From Bradyrhizobium sp. AUGA SZCCT0176 (GTDB lineage Bacteria > Pseudomonadota > Alphaproteobacteria > Rhizobiales > Xanthobacteraceae): DNA of 64,000 bases. The first letter of the stretch is position 1. Each line of letters opens with the position of its first letter. The notes under the pieces are model-generated. The model did no database searches and was not told the origin of the DNA. It saw nothing but the letters and a program-made list of their open reading frames with translations. The stretch is taken from positions 62,001 through 126,000 of the forward strand of contig NZ_JAFCMB010000012.1 in the NCBI RefSeq assembly GCF_018130145.1, written 5' to 3'. Below are positions 28,587-36,396 of the stretch, piece by piece. A program made the translations under genes and the position numbers.

Positions 28587-29131
28587 ACCTGCGGGCCGCC
28601 GACATCTCGCCAGTTTCGTTCGGCTGGTTGCGCGCAGCCGGCGCAGGTCTCGGCTTTCGCCGCATCGCCGACACCGATCTGGCGTTCCTCGCCCGGCTGT
28701 ATGCCTCGACCCGCACCAGCGAACTCGCGGCTTTTCCGTGGAGCGAGGCCGAAAAGGCGGCGTTCCTCGACATGCAGTTCCGTGCGCAGCACACGCATTA
28801 CCAGAGTCAGCATCCCCAAGCCGACCGGCTGGTGGCGATGCGAGCCGGAGAAGCCATCGGCCGTCTCTACATCGAACGCTGGCCGAGCCAGCATTGCATC
28901 ATCGACATTGCGTTCCTCCCCGAACATCGCGGCAAAGGGCTAGGCGAAGCCCTGCTGCGCGACCTGCTGGACGAGGCCGCCGCCGCCGGCAAGGACGTGT
29001 CGATCCATGTCGAGAAGTTCAATCCGGCGATGCGGCTTTACCGGCGTCTCGGCTTTGTGACCGAGGAGGACAAGGGCGTCTACGACTTGATGCGGTGGCG
29101 GGCGGAGACTGCGGCGGTGCGTACTGCGTAG
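28583..29131 (+). CDS. GNAT family N-acetyltransferase
   Basis: 182 residues of the Gcn5-related fold. The acetyl-CoA binding loop is visible as HRGKGLGEALLRDLLDEAAAAG, followed by the ISIHVEK-like strand (VSIHVEKFNPAMRLYRRLGF), where NPAMRLYRRLGF is the usual closing motif. Its ATG lies inside the stop of the third collar gene, so it is very likely functionally tied to that set, perhaps acetylating a collar protein or a ligand. Its stop codon is supplied by the first bases of a dispersed repeat. Confidence 0.9.
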   Translation: MNLRAADISPVSFGWLRAAGAGLGFRRIADTDLAFLARLYASTRTSELAAFPWSEAEKAAFLDMQFRAQHTHYQSQHPQADRLVAMRAGEAIGRLYIERWPSQHCIIDIAFLPEHRGKGLGEALLRDLLDEAAAAGKDVSIHVEKFNPAMRLYRRLGFVTEEDKGVYDLMRWRAETAAVRTA

Positions 29132-29209
29132 GGTGGGTTAGCGAAGCGTAACCCACCATCTTCGTTCTCACGTCCGCGGTGGGTTATGCCTTCGGCTAAC
29201 CCACCCTAC
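29128..29209. repeat. GTAGGGTGGGTTAGC...GCTAACCCACCCTAC inverted repeat
   Basis: An 82-base element whose ends are perfect reverse complements and which also holds two inner hairpins (GGGTTAGCGAAGCGTAACCC and GGGTTATGCCTTCGGCTAACCC). It lies between convergent genes and begins within the last codon of the acetyltransferase. It probably acts as a two-way terminator. Such GTGGGTTA hairpins are widespread in proteobacterial genomes. Confidence 0.8.
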
Positions 29210-29220
29210 GAATCCCCGCC

Positions 29221-29526
29221 TCACGAAAATATCGCCTGATAACCGCTGCCGCCTTGCAGCGGACCGATCGGCACCAGAAATATTTCCATCACCCCAAGCA
29301 CAGGATGCGTCACCGGATAGATCGCCTGCGACAGCGATGTGCCGGCGGGTGCTGCGAACAGCAGCGAGAACGCCGCGCCTTCCCTTCCGCCCGCGCCAGT
29401 CGGATCGGCCTTCACCAGCTTCAGCGGCAACACGCCGCCGGTCGTCTGCATCTCGAAGTCAGCATCGAGATGGGATGCGAAGTCGTCGAGCTTGAGCGTC
29501 GCAAGGTCCGGCGATGAAGCCATCAA
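29221..29526 (-). CDS. DUF6916-like small protein associated with tail-collar genes
   Basis: 101 residues, no signal peptide, predicted mostly beta. The pattern LKLDDFASHLDADFEMQTTGG...PLKLVKAD...FSLLFAAPAGTSLSQAIYPVTHPVLGVMEIFLVPIGP...YQAIFS matches my recollection of the family now called DUF6916, which has no known function and often sits beside collar proteins. It is convergent to the collar-GNAT operon, so it is expressed separately. The family name is from memory; the gene itself is convincing. Confidence 0.7.
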   Translation of the reverse strand: MMASSPDLATLKLDDFASHLDADFEMQTTGGVLPLKLVKADPTGAGGREGAAFSLLFAAPAGTSLSQAIYPVTHPVLGVMEIFLVPIGPLQGGSGYQAIFS

Positions 29527-29602
29527 AATATCCCCTTCGGTTGTGCCAAGCCTCTAACATATCGCAGCACGACGCGTCCGTATTTTTTGCGCGTGGGTAA
29601 AG

Positions 29603-29704
29603 CGTCATTCCGGGGCGCGCGCAGCGCGAACCCGGAATCTCGAGATTCCCCGGTGAGCAATCGCGCACCAGAGGTCTGGTTCTTCGGACCATCCCGGAAT
29701 GACC
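29603..29704. repeat. Dispersed intergenic repeat, CATTCCGGGGCG family, copy 3
   Basis: Begins CGTCATTCCGGGGCGCGCGC and ends ATCCCGGAATGACC; these ends are complementary. Inner parts (CTCGAGATTCCCCGG, GAGGTCTGGT) match copy 1 closely. Confidence 0.75.
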
Positions 29705-29730
29705 GCTTGATTTAGACGCCGTCCTCTCCC

Positions 29731-29844
29731 CGTCATTGCGAGCGCAGCGAAGCAATCCATACTGCGCCAGACCGAGGCGCGGATTGCTTCGCGGAACCTG
29801 TCATCGGGCGCGCATTCGCGCGACCCGGTGGCTCGCAATGACGG
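29731..29844. repeat. Dispersed repeat, CGTCATTGCGAGCG-AGCGAAGCAATCCA family, copy 1
   Basis: Left end CGTCATTGCGAGCGCAGCGA and right end TCGCAATGACGG are complementary, with AAGCAATCCA...GGATTGCTTCG forming an inner stem. A second, shorter copy is at 51920-51998. The spurious peptide RSNP/CFASLAMT-type frames seen in many genomes come from this element. Confidence 0.8.
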
Positions 29845-29861
29845 CTAGGTGCGACATAGTA

Positions 29862-30380
29862 GCCCGACGGGCAAATCAGTTCTGATATTCGGAAATCATG
29901 TCAAGTCCGATATTTCCGAAAATCAAAAATATTTCCCTTTCTTTCGACCCAAATCACCGGCACATTCTCACCCATCCCGTCCCACTCAGAGGGGCGTCGG
30001 CCGTCGTCATGACGAGGGGCGGGGATGCGGTGGACGTTGACGTTGCGATTGACGGTCGCGGCTGATGCGTACGGCGAAGGCGTGTGGTCCTGGCGCCCGT
30101 AACGGCGTCAAGCTCTGAAGAAGCTAACGCTTCCGAGGGGTGACGGTGGCAATAGAGGCCGCCTCACCGGGGAGAGCGCGTTATAAGCCGTAAAGCCACT
30201 GCGCAGGGAATGTCGGATGTTCTCCGCTGCCCTGTATGCTCGTGTGCAGCTTTCTTTGCACTATTCGCACACGAGACCGCGGGTGCAGCGCGCATCCGGC
30301 ATTCCCTGCGCCCTTTGAATTTTGGGGGCGAAGAATTCCAGCACAACTCGGGCGCATCGCGCCGCGAGAATGCGAAGGTG
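29862..30380. repeat. Large dispersed repeat (~400-500 bp), copy 1
   Basis: Bases 29974-30380 align with 51503-51911 with scattered substitutions and short indels. Landmarks shared by both include TAAGCCGTAAAGCCA, CAGGGAATGTCGGATG, CTCCGCTGCCCTGTATG, ACACGAGACCGCGGGTGCAG and CCGGCATTCCCTGC. This copy has a left extension (GCCCGACGGGCAAATCAGTT then GATATTCGGAAATC...GATATTTCCGAAAATC, an AU-rich stem) not seen in copy 2. The inner CAGGGAATG...CATTCCCTG arms would fold into a long hairpin. No transposase or credible protein is encoded. Confidence 0.8.
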
Positions 30381-30388
30381 CGTTTGCT

Positions 30389-30565
30389 TACCCTCCCCTG
30401 GAGGGGTCCGAGACAAGCGAAGCTTGCTCGTGGGTCGACGCGAAGCGGCGGGGTGGGGTGACGGTCTATCCCCTCGGACAGTCCCGGTGTTGAGAGATCA
30501 CCCCACCCCGTCTCACATTTCGCTACGCTCAATGCGAGCCGACCCTCCCCCTCCAGGGGAGGGTG
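30389..30565. repeat. TACCCTCCCCTGGAGGGG long hairpin repeat, copy 1
   Basis: Ends TACCCTCCCCTGGAGGGG and CCCCCTCCAGGGGAGGGT are complementary. The centre GGGGTGGGGTGACGGTCTATC / GAGAGATCACCCCACCCCG forms a second stem. The second copy at 46952-47107 is its reverse complement. The element stands directly upstream of the iron-type dehydrogenase gene. Confidence 0.8.
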
Positions 30566-30708
30566 AAAGCAACGCATGCGCCGGTATGAAGACTTGGTAC
30601 TGCCGGGATGCACCCCCGCTCCCCCCGCATCATCTTCGGGCATGACGGCCGGAATTTCCTCCGCTAACCTCCCTGCCAACAAGACCAAAATGTCCGGGGA
30701 GGACAAGC

Positions 30709-31863
30709 GTGCATAGAGGGCGTGTGGTATTCGGCGCCATGGATGAGGTCGTGTTCGGACGGCCTGCATCCGAGGTGATCGTCGAGCAGATGGACCGGCT
30801 CGGCGCTGTCAGAGCGTTCCTGATGGTCAGCGGCACGCTCAACCGCGAGACTGACGTGATCAGGAACATTCGCGACGTGCTGGGGCCGCGCTGCGTCGCG
30901 ACGTTCGACGCGATGCCCGCCCACACGCCGCGCGCGGCCGTGGTCTCAGCGACCGAACAGGCCCGATCAGCCAAAGCCGATCTCATCGTCACCGTCGGCG
31001 GCGGCTCGATCACCGACGGCGCCAAGGCGGTGCAGCTCTGCCTCGCCAATGACATTACGACCGTCGAAGGCATCGACAAAATAAGGGCCGTTGCCGGCGC
31101 GCCGCCGCCGATGAACCCGCCGGCGGTGCGGCAGATCAGCGCGCCGACGACGATCGCCGGCGGCGAATTCACCGCCAACGCAGGCGTTACCAACGAGCGG
31201 ACCAAGGTCAAGGAAGCGCTGCGCCATCGGCTGGTGATGCCGCGCGCCGTGATCCTCGACCCCGCGATCGGCCTGCACACGCCGGAATGGCTGTGGCTGT
31301 CGACCGGCATCCGCGCCGTCGACCATTGCGTTGAGGGCATTTGTGCGCGCGAGGCGCATCCCTATGCCGACGCCCAGGCGCTGAAGGGGCTTGCGCTGCT
31401 GGCGCAGGCGCTGCCGCGGGTGAAGGCCGATGGCGCCGATCTCGACGCGCGGATGGATTGCCAGATCGGCACCTGGCTTTCGACCGGGCCGCTAGCCGCG
31501 GGCGTGCCGATGGGCGCCAGCCACGGCATCGGCTACGTGCTCGGCGCCGAGTTCGGCGTGCCGCACGGCCACACCTCCTGCGTGATGCTCCCCTTCGTGA
31601 TGCGCTGGAACAAGCCTGTGAATGCCGAGCGCCAGGCGCTGGTATCAGCCGCGATGGGGCATCCGGGCAAGGATGCCGGCGACGTGCTCGATAATTTCAT
31701 TCGCGGCCTCGGCATGCCGCGCAGCCTGCGCGAGGTCAAAGTCGGGCCTGAGCATTTCGACCGCATCGCGCAGCAGGCGATGGCGACGCCGTGGGTGCCG
31801 CGCAACCCACGCAAGATCGAGGGACCTGCACAGGTGCGCGAGATTCTCGAACTGGCGGCCTAG
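30709..31863 (+). CDS. Iron-containing alcohol dehydrogenase family / maleylacetate reductase-like
   Basis: 384 residues from GTG, with GGGGAGGA five bases upstream. The NAD(P)-binding GGGSITDGAK motif is near residue 100. The second domain carries STGIRAVDHCVEGICAREAHPYADAQA and GASHGIGYVLGAEFGVPHGHTSCVMLPFVMRWN, the metal/active-site region. The AVDHCVE form (rather than DxxxH) and overall style point to the maleylacetate reductase branch, which reduces maleylacetate to 3-oxoadipate in chloro- or hydroxy-aromatic breakdown. No ring-cleavage dioxygenase lies nearby, so the true substrate may differ. Followed 74 bp later by an acyl-CoA ligase. Confidence 0.8.
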   Translation: MHRGRVVFGAMDEVVFGRPASEVIVEQMDRLGAVRAFLMVSGTLNRETDVIRNIRDVLGPRCVATFDAMPAHTPRAAVVSATEQARSAKADLIVTVGGGSITDGAKAVQLCLANDITTVEGIDKIRAVAGAPPPMNPPAVRQISAPTTIAGGEFTANAGVTNERTKVKEALRHRLVMPRAVILDPAIGLHTPEWLWLSTGIRAVDHCVEGICAREAHPYADAQALKGLALLAQALPRVKADGADLDARMDCQIGTWLSTGPLAAGVPMGASHGIGYVLGAEFGVPHGHTSCVMLPFVMRWNKPVNAERQALVSAAMGHPGKDAGDVLDNFIRGLGMPRSLREVKVGPEHFDRIAQQAMATPWVPRNPRKIEGPAQVREILELAA

Positions 31864-31911
31864 AGCATGATCCGGAAAAGTGGGCGCCGGTTTTCCGAGA
31901 AGATCATGCTC
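31864..31911. repeat. AGCATGATCCGGAAAAGTG palindromic repeat, copy 1
   Basis: AGCATGATCC-GGAAAAGTGGGCGCCGGTTTTCC-GAGAAGATCATGCT folds as a long stem (GCATGATC with GATCATGC; GGAAAA with TTTTCC). It is present in reverse orientation at 44061-44109. It sits between two co-directional genes and could attenuate read-through. Confidence 0.8.
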
Positions 31912-31937
31912 AAAACAAAGGGATAGACGGAAAGTAA

Positions 31938-33500
31938 ATGTACACCGGCAAGCATGTAAAACTTCGTCCGCTGCAGCCCGCCTTCATCATGGCGGGAACC
32001 GGCGAGACCGTCACCTATCGCGAACTCGACGCGCGCTCCAACCGGCTGGCGCATCTGTTCCGCCAACGCGGCCTGAAGCGGCTCGACCATTATTCGATCT
32101 TCATGGAGAACAACAGCCGCTATCTCGAAGCCTGCGGCGCCGGCGAACGCTCGGGCCTCTATTACACCTGCGTGAACTCGTACCTCACCGCGAGCGAACT
32201 CGCCTACATCCTGACCAACAGCCAGTCGCGCATCCTGATCACCTCTCGGGAAAAACTCGATGTCGCACGCGAGGCGTTGCAGGAATGCCCGCAGGTGGAG
32301 CTTTGCATCGTCGCCGATGGCCAAGGAGAAAGTTGGCCCGAAAGCGATCACATCGTTGGCCTGCAAGCAGCGACGGCGGATATGCCGCACACGCCGATAG
32401 CAGATGAATGCGTTGGCACCGCGATGCTGTATTCCTCCGGCACCACCGGCCGGCCGAAGGGTATTCTGCGCCCGCTGCCGGAACTGCCGGCCGACCAGAA
32501 TTTGCCGCTGTTCGATTTCCTGGTGAAGATCTGGCAGTACCGCGAGGGCATGATCTATCTATCGCCGGCGCCGCTCTACCATTCGGCGCCGCAGGCCGCC
32601 GTCAACCTCACCATCAAGATGGGCGGCACCGCCATCATCATGGAAAAGTTCGATCCCGAACATTATCTCTCGCTGGTTCCGAAATGGGGCATCACGCACA
32701 CCCAGCTGGTGCCGACGATGTTCTCGCGCATGCTCAAGCTGCCGGAGGAGGCGCGCACGCGATACGATCTCTCCTCGCTCGAGATCGCGATCCATGCCGC
32801 CGCGCCCTGCCCCGCGGCGGTCAAGGACGACATCATCAAATGGTGGGGACCGATCATCCACGAATATTACGGCGCCACCGAAGGGCTCGGCTTCACCTCC
32901 TGCAACAGCCAGGAGTGGCTTGCCCATCGCGGCACCGTGGGCCGGGTGCTGCTCGGCGATCTGCATATTCTCGACGAGAACATGCAGGCCGTTCCCGTCG
33001 GCACGCCGGGCACGGTGTGGTTCAAGACCGCGACGCCGTTCGAGTATTTCGGCGACCCGGCCAAGACGAAGGAGGCGCGCTCGGCGGACGGCAGCATGAG
33101 CACGGTGGGCGATGTCGGCTATGTCGACAATGACGGCTTCCTCTATCTCACCGACCGCGCGACGTTCATGATCATCTCCGGCGGTGTCAACATCTACCCG
33201 CAGGAATGCGAGAACTTGCTGATCACCCATCCCAAAATCGCCGATGCCGCGGTGTTCGGCGTGCCCAATCCGGATCTGGGCGAGGAAGTGAAGGCGGTGG
33301 TGCAGCCAATGCCCGGCGTTTCGCCAGGAGCGGATCTCGCGGAGGAATTGATCGCGTTCTGCAGCCAGTCGCTGTCGCGCCAGAAAGTGCCGCGCTCGAT
33401 CGATTTCGAGAAGGAGCTGCCGCGGCTGCCCACCGGCAAACTCTACAAGCGCCTGCTGCGCGACCGCTATTGGGGCAACAAGACCTCGCGGATCGTGTGA
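31938..33500 (+). CDS. AMP-binding acyl-CoA synthetase
   Basis: 520 residues of the adenylate-forming (ANL) superfamily; it activates a carboxylic acid to its CoA thioester using ATP. Motifs: phosphate loop AMLYSSGTTGRPKGI, the A5-like YYGATEGLG, the GDVGYVDNDGFLYLTDR hinge region and the C-terminal LPRLPTGKLYKRLL containing the catalytic Lys. It sits between the dehydrogenase and a peptide-type importer, all on one strand, which suggests one catabolic unit: import, oxidation/reduction and CoA activation. The acid is unknown. Confidence 0.92.
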   Translation: MYTGKHVKLRPLQPAFIMAGTGETVTYRELDARSNRLAHLFRQRGLKRLDHYSIFMENNSRYLEACGAGERSGLYYTCVNSYLTASELAYILTNSQSRILITSREKLDVAREALQECPQVELCIVADGQGESWPESDHIVGLQAATADMPHTPIADECVGTAMLYSSGTTGRPKGILRPLPELPADQNLPLFDFLVKIWQYREGMIYLSPAPLYHSAPQAAVNLTIKMGGTAIIMEKFDPEHYLSLVPKWGITHTQLVPTMFSRMLKLPEEARTRYDLSSLEIAIHAAAPCPAAVKDDIIKWWGPIIHEYYGATEGLGFTSCNSQEWLAHRGTVGRVLLGDLHILDENMQAVPVGTPGTVWFKTATPFEYFGDPAKTKEARSADGSMSTVGDVGYVDNDGFLYLTDRATFMIISGGVNIYPQECENLLITHPKIADAAVFGVPNPDLGEEVKAVVQPMPGVSPGADLAEELIAFCSQSLSRQKVPRSIDFEKELPRLPTGKLYKRLLRDRYWGNKTSRIV

Positions 33501-33802
33501 GGGGCTCAGGATTGGCAAACGCGCGACCGCGTTGATGCGAAATATGCCGGAATGTGACGGCGTGAGCGCTCGGGTGAGGCATTATGGCGCGATCATCTTG
33601 TGTGCGTCGCAACGACGGCGCCAATTGCTCAGCCATATCCGTGCAAACGGCCGCAAAAGTCAGGCCAGTTCCGCCATACGGAGTTTCATTCGTCCGAATT
33701 GCCAACCTCCGCACGGCCTTGGCCGGTTGCCCGGCAGGATGGTCATGCTATCGTCGGCGGCAATCGGCCATTTGAGACCGAACATTCTCGGGAGGGGACA
33801 CC
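33501..33802. other. Intergenic region before the importer operon
   Basis: About 300 bases without a supportable gene. It holds a candidate promoter near 33727-33754 and the GGGAGGGG ribosome site just before the binding-protein ATG. No repeat element was recognised in it. Confidence 0.5.
33727..33754 (+). promoter_or_regulatory. Candidate promoter of the peptide-type ABC importer operon
   Basis: TTGCCC (33727-33732), a 16-base spacer and TATCGT (33749-33754), with an extended -10 TGC just upstream. This would start transcripts some 40 bases before the ATG at 33803. Consensus reading only. Confidence 0.35.
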
Positions 33803-35398
33803 ATGCGGAGCGTGCGAACGCTTGCCGTCGCGGCGTTGTTATTGCTGCCGGCCTACCATGTTGCATCGGCGGGCGAGCCCAAGCAGGGCGGCATCCTCAA
33901 GGTCTATCACCGCGACAGCCCGGCCAGCGCCTCGATCCACGAGGAGGCGACCTATTCGGTCAACATTCCCTTCATGCCTGTTTTCAACAACCTCGTGATC
34001 TACAAGCAGGACGTCCCGCAGAACTCCATGGAGTCGATCGTCCCGGATCTTGCGGAGAGCTGGGCCTGGAGCGACGACAAGAAGAAGCTCACCTTCAAGC
34101 TGCGGCAGGGCGTCAAATGGCACGACGGCAAGCCGTTCACCTCCGCCGACGTCAAATGCACCTTCGACATGCTGATGGGCAAGTCGCAGCAAAAGTTCCG
34201 CAAGAACCCGCGCAAGTCCTGGTACGACGAGGTCGTCGACGTCACCACGTCAGGCGATTTCGAGGCGTCGTTCAATCTGAAGCGGCCACAGCCCGCGCTG
34301 CTGGCGCTGCTCGCCTCCGGCTATACGCCGGTCTATCCCTGCCACGTCTCGCCCGGCGACATGCGCACCAAGCCGACCGGCACCGGCCCGTTCAAATTCG
34401 TCGAGTTCAAGGCCAACGAATCGATCAAGCTGACGCGCAACCCGGATTACTGGAAGAAGGGCCTGCCGTATCTCGACGGCATGGAATTCACCATCATCAC
34501 CAACCGGTCGACGGCCATTCTCGGCTTCATCTCCGGCCAGTTCGACATGACCTTCCCCACCGAAGTGTCGATCCCGCTGCTCAAGGACGTCAAGAAGCAG
34601 TCGCCGAACGCCGTGTGCGTCGTCGAGCCGATCAACGTCTCGACCAATATCATCGTCAACTCGTCCTCGCCGCCGTTTGACAGCCTGGATATCCGCCGCG
34701 CGATGGCGCTGGCGATCGACCGCAAGGCGTTCATCTCGATCCTGTTCGAAGGACAGGCGGATATCGGCGGCACCATGCTTCCCGCCCCGGGCGGGTTGTG
34801 GGCGATGCCGAAGGAGATGCTCGAGACGATCCCGGGCTACGGCCCCGACATCAACGCCAACCGGGAAGAAGCGCGCAAGCTGATGCAGAAGGCGGGCTTT
34901 GGGCCCGACAAGCGGCTCGCGGTCAAGGTCGCAACGCGCAACATTCCGATCTATCGCGACCCCGCCATCATCCTGATCGATCAGCTCAAGAGCATCTATA
35001 TCGACGGCGAGCTTGACGTGGTCGAGACGGCGAACTGGTTCTCGAAAGTCGCGCGCAAGGATTATGCGCTCGGCCTCAATCTGACCGGCAATGCGGTCGA
35101 CGATCCCGACCAGTCGTTCTACGAGAACTATTCCTGCGGCTCGGAGCGCAACTACACCAACTACTGCAACAAGGATATCGAAAAGCTGTTCAGCGAGCAG
35201 TCCCAGGAAACCGACGTCGCCAAGCGCAAGAAAATCGTCTGGGAAATCGACAAGAAGCTGCAGGAGGACGTCGCCCGCCCGATCATCTACCACGGCCGCT
35301 CGGGTTCGTGCTGGCAGCCCTACGTCAAGGGCATCACCATCATGGTGAACAGCTCCTATAACGGCTATCGTTACGAGGATGTATGGATGGACAAGTAA
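33803..35398 (+). CDS. ABC transporter substrate-binding protein, peptide/opine/nickel family (SBP_bac_5)
   Basis: 531 residues with a signal peptide (VRTLAVAALLLLPAYHVASAGE). Mature features are those of cluster C binding proteins: GGILKVYHRDSP, PDLAESWAWSDDKKKLTFKLRQGVKWHDGKPFTSADV and GTGPFKFVEFKANESIKLTRNPDYWKKGLPYLDGM. It delivers oligopeptides or similar bulky polar molecules to the two permeases and two ATPases that follow, forming a complete five-gene importer. Confidence 0.93.
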   Translation: MRSVRTLAVAALLLLPAYHVASAGEPKQGGILKVYHRDSPASASIHEEATYSVNIPFMPVFNNLVIYKQDVPQNSMESIVPDLAESWAWSDDKKKLTFKLRQGVKWHDGKPFTSADVKCTFDMLMGKSQQKFRKNPRKSWYDEVVDVTTSGDFEASFNLKRPQPALLALLASGYTPVYPCHVSPGDMRTKPTGTGPFKFVEFKANESIKLTRNPDYWKKGLPYLDGMEFTIITNRSTAILGFISGQFDMTFPTEVSIPLLKDVKKQSPNAVCVVEPINVSTNIIVNSSSPPFDSLDIRRAMALAIDRKAFISILFEGQADIGGTMLPAPGGLWAMPKEMLETIPGYGPDINANREEARKLMQKAGFGPDKRLAVKVATRNIPIYRDPAIILIDQLKSIYIDGELDVVETANWFSKVARKDYALGLNLTGNAVDDPDQSFYENYSCGSERNYTNYCNKDIEKLFSEQSQETDVAKRKKIVWEIDKKLQEDVARPIIYHGRSGSCWQPYVKGITIMVNSSYNGYRYEDVWMDK

Positions 35399-35437
35399 CG
35401 TCCGCCATTACGTCGGCCGGCCAGGGAGAATAGCCAG

Positions 35438-36385
35438 GTGTTTGCTTATATCGTGCGACGCCTCGCCTTGATGTTCGTGACCCTGATCGGGATCTCGATC
35501 ATCATCTTCGTGCTGCTGCGCGTCGTTCCCGGCAATATCGTCGACATCCTGTTCGACGCGGCCGGCTTCGTCGATCCCGCCGACAAGGCCAATCTGGAAA
35601 AGGAACTCGGTCTCAGCGACCCGATCGTGGTGCAGTATTTCCGCTGGATCGGCGGGTTGCTGCACGGCGATCTCGGCTATTCCTATGTGTCGGAAAAGCC
35701 GGCGCTGCAGGAGATCCTGCCGCGAATTCCGATCACCGCAAAGCTGGCGGGGCTGGCGCTCCTGTTCTCCGCGTCGATCGGCATTCCCCTCGGCGTCATC
35801 AGCGCCGTTCACCAGGGCACAAGGCTCGATTACGCCTTGCGTATCGTCAGCCTGAGCGGGCTGTCGCTGCCCTCGTTCTGGCTCGGACTGCTGATCCTGA
35901 TGGCGTCGGTTTCGATGTTCGGAACCATGCCGATCTTCAACCCCAATCCGAAAACCTGGACCGAAGCGATCGCCATCTACTGCGTGCCGGCAATGGCGGT
36001 CGGCTTTCGCAGCGCTGCCCTGACGATGCGCATCACGCGCTCCTCGATGCTGGAAATCCTGCGCCAGGATTTCATCCGCACCGCGCGCGCCAAGGGCGCC
36101 TCGGAAAATTCGGTCAATTATCGCCATGCGCTGAAAAACGCCATCCTGCCCGTCATCACCGTGATCGGCATCGAGGCCGCTTTCCTGATCGGCGGGCTGA
36201 TCGTCACCGAAACCGTGTTCAATATCCCGGGCATCGCCCGCTTCCTGGTCGAGGCGCTGCGCTGGCGCGACTACCCGATCGTGCAGAACCTCGTGATGCT
36301 GATCGCGGTCGTCGTGGTGTTCGCCAATTTTACCGTCGACCTGCTGTATGCCGCGATCGATCCGCGCATCCGCTACGGGGATTAG
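35438..36385 (+). CDS. ABC transporter permease, DppB/OppB type
   Basis: 315 residues with six membrane helices. The N-terminal MFAYIVRRLALMFVTLIGISIIIFVLLRVVPGN start is typical of DppB-class permeases. The EAA loop reads DFIRTARAKGASENSVNYRHALKNAILPVITVIG, which docks the ATPases. Starts at GTG, 39 bases after the binding-protein stop, with AGGGAGAA upstream. Confidence 0.93.
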   Translation: MFAYIVRRLALMFVTLIGISIIIFVLLRVVPGNIVDILFDAAGFVDPADKANLEKELGLSDPIVVQYFRWIGGLLHGDLGYSYVSEKPALQEILPRIPITAKLAGLALLFSASIGIPLGVISAVHQGTRLDYALRIVSLSGLSLPSFWLGLLILMASVSMFGTMPIFNPNPKTWTEAIAIYCVPAMAVGFRSAALTMRITRSSMLEILRQDFIRTARAKGASENSVNYRHALKNAILPVITVIGIEAAFLIGGLIVTETVFNIPGIARFLVEALRWRDYPIVQNLVMLIAVVVVFANFTVDLLYAAIDPRIRYGD

Positions 36386-36396
36386 GAGTTATCAGC

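Larger units (their letters stand above)
29527..30708. other. Gene-free stretch filled with five dispersed repeat elements
   Basis: Nearly 1.2 kb with no credible gene. Short frames here are artefacts of repeats. In order it holds a CATTCCGGGGCG element, a GTCATTGCGAGCG element, a ~500-bp element with an AU-rich inverted repeat at its left end, and a CCCTCCCCTGGAGGG hairpin element. The ribosome site of the next gene (GGGGAGGA, 30696-30703) closes it. Confidence 0.75.

Noticed and set aside
30210..30461. Cys-containing short frame (RCPVCSC...AHETAG) and its relatives on both strands
   Set aside because: Derived from the ~400-bp dispersed repeat; the same artefact peptide appears from the copy near 51800.
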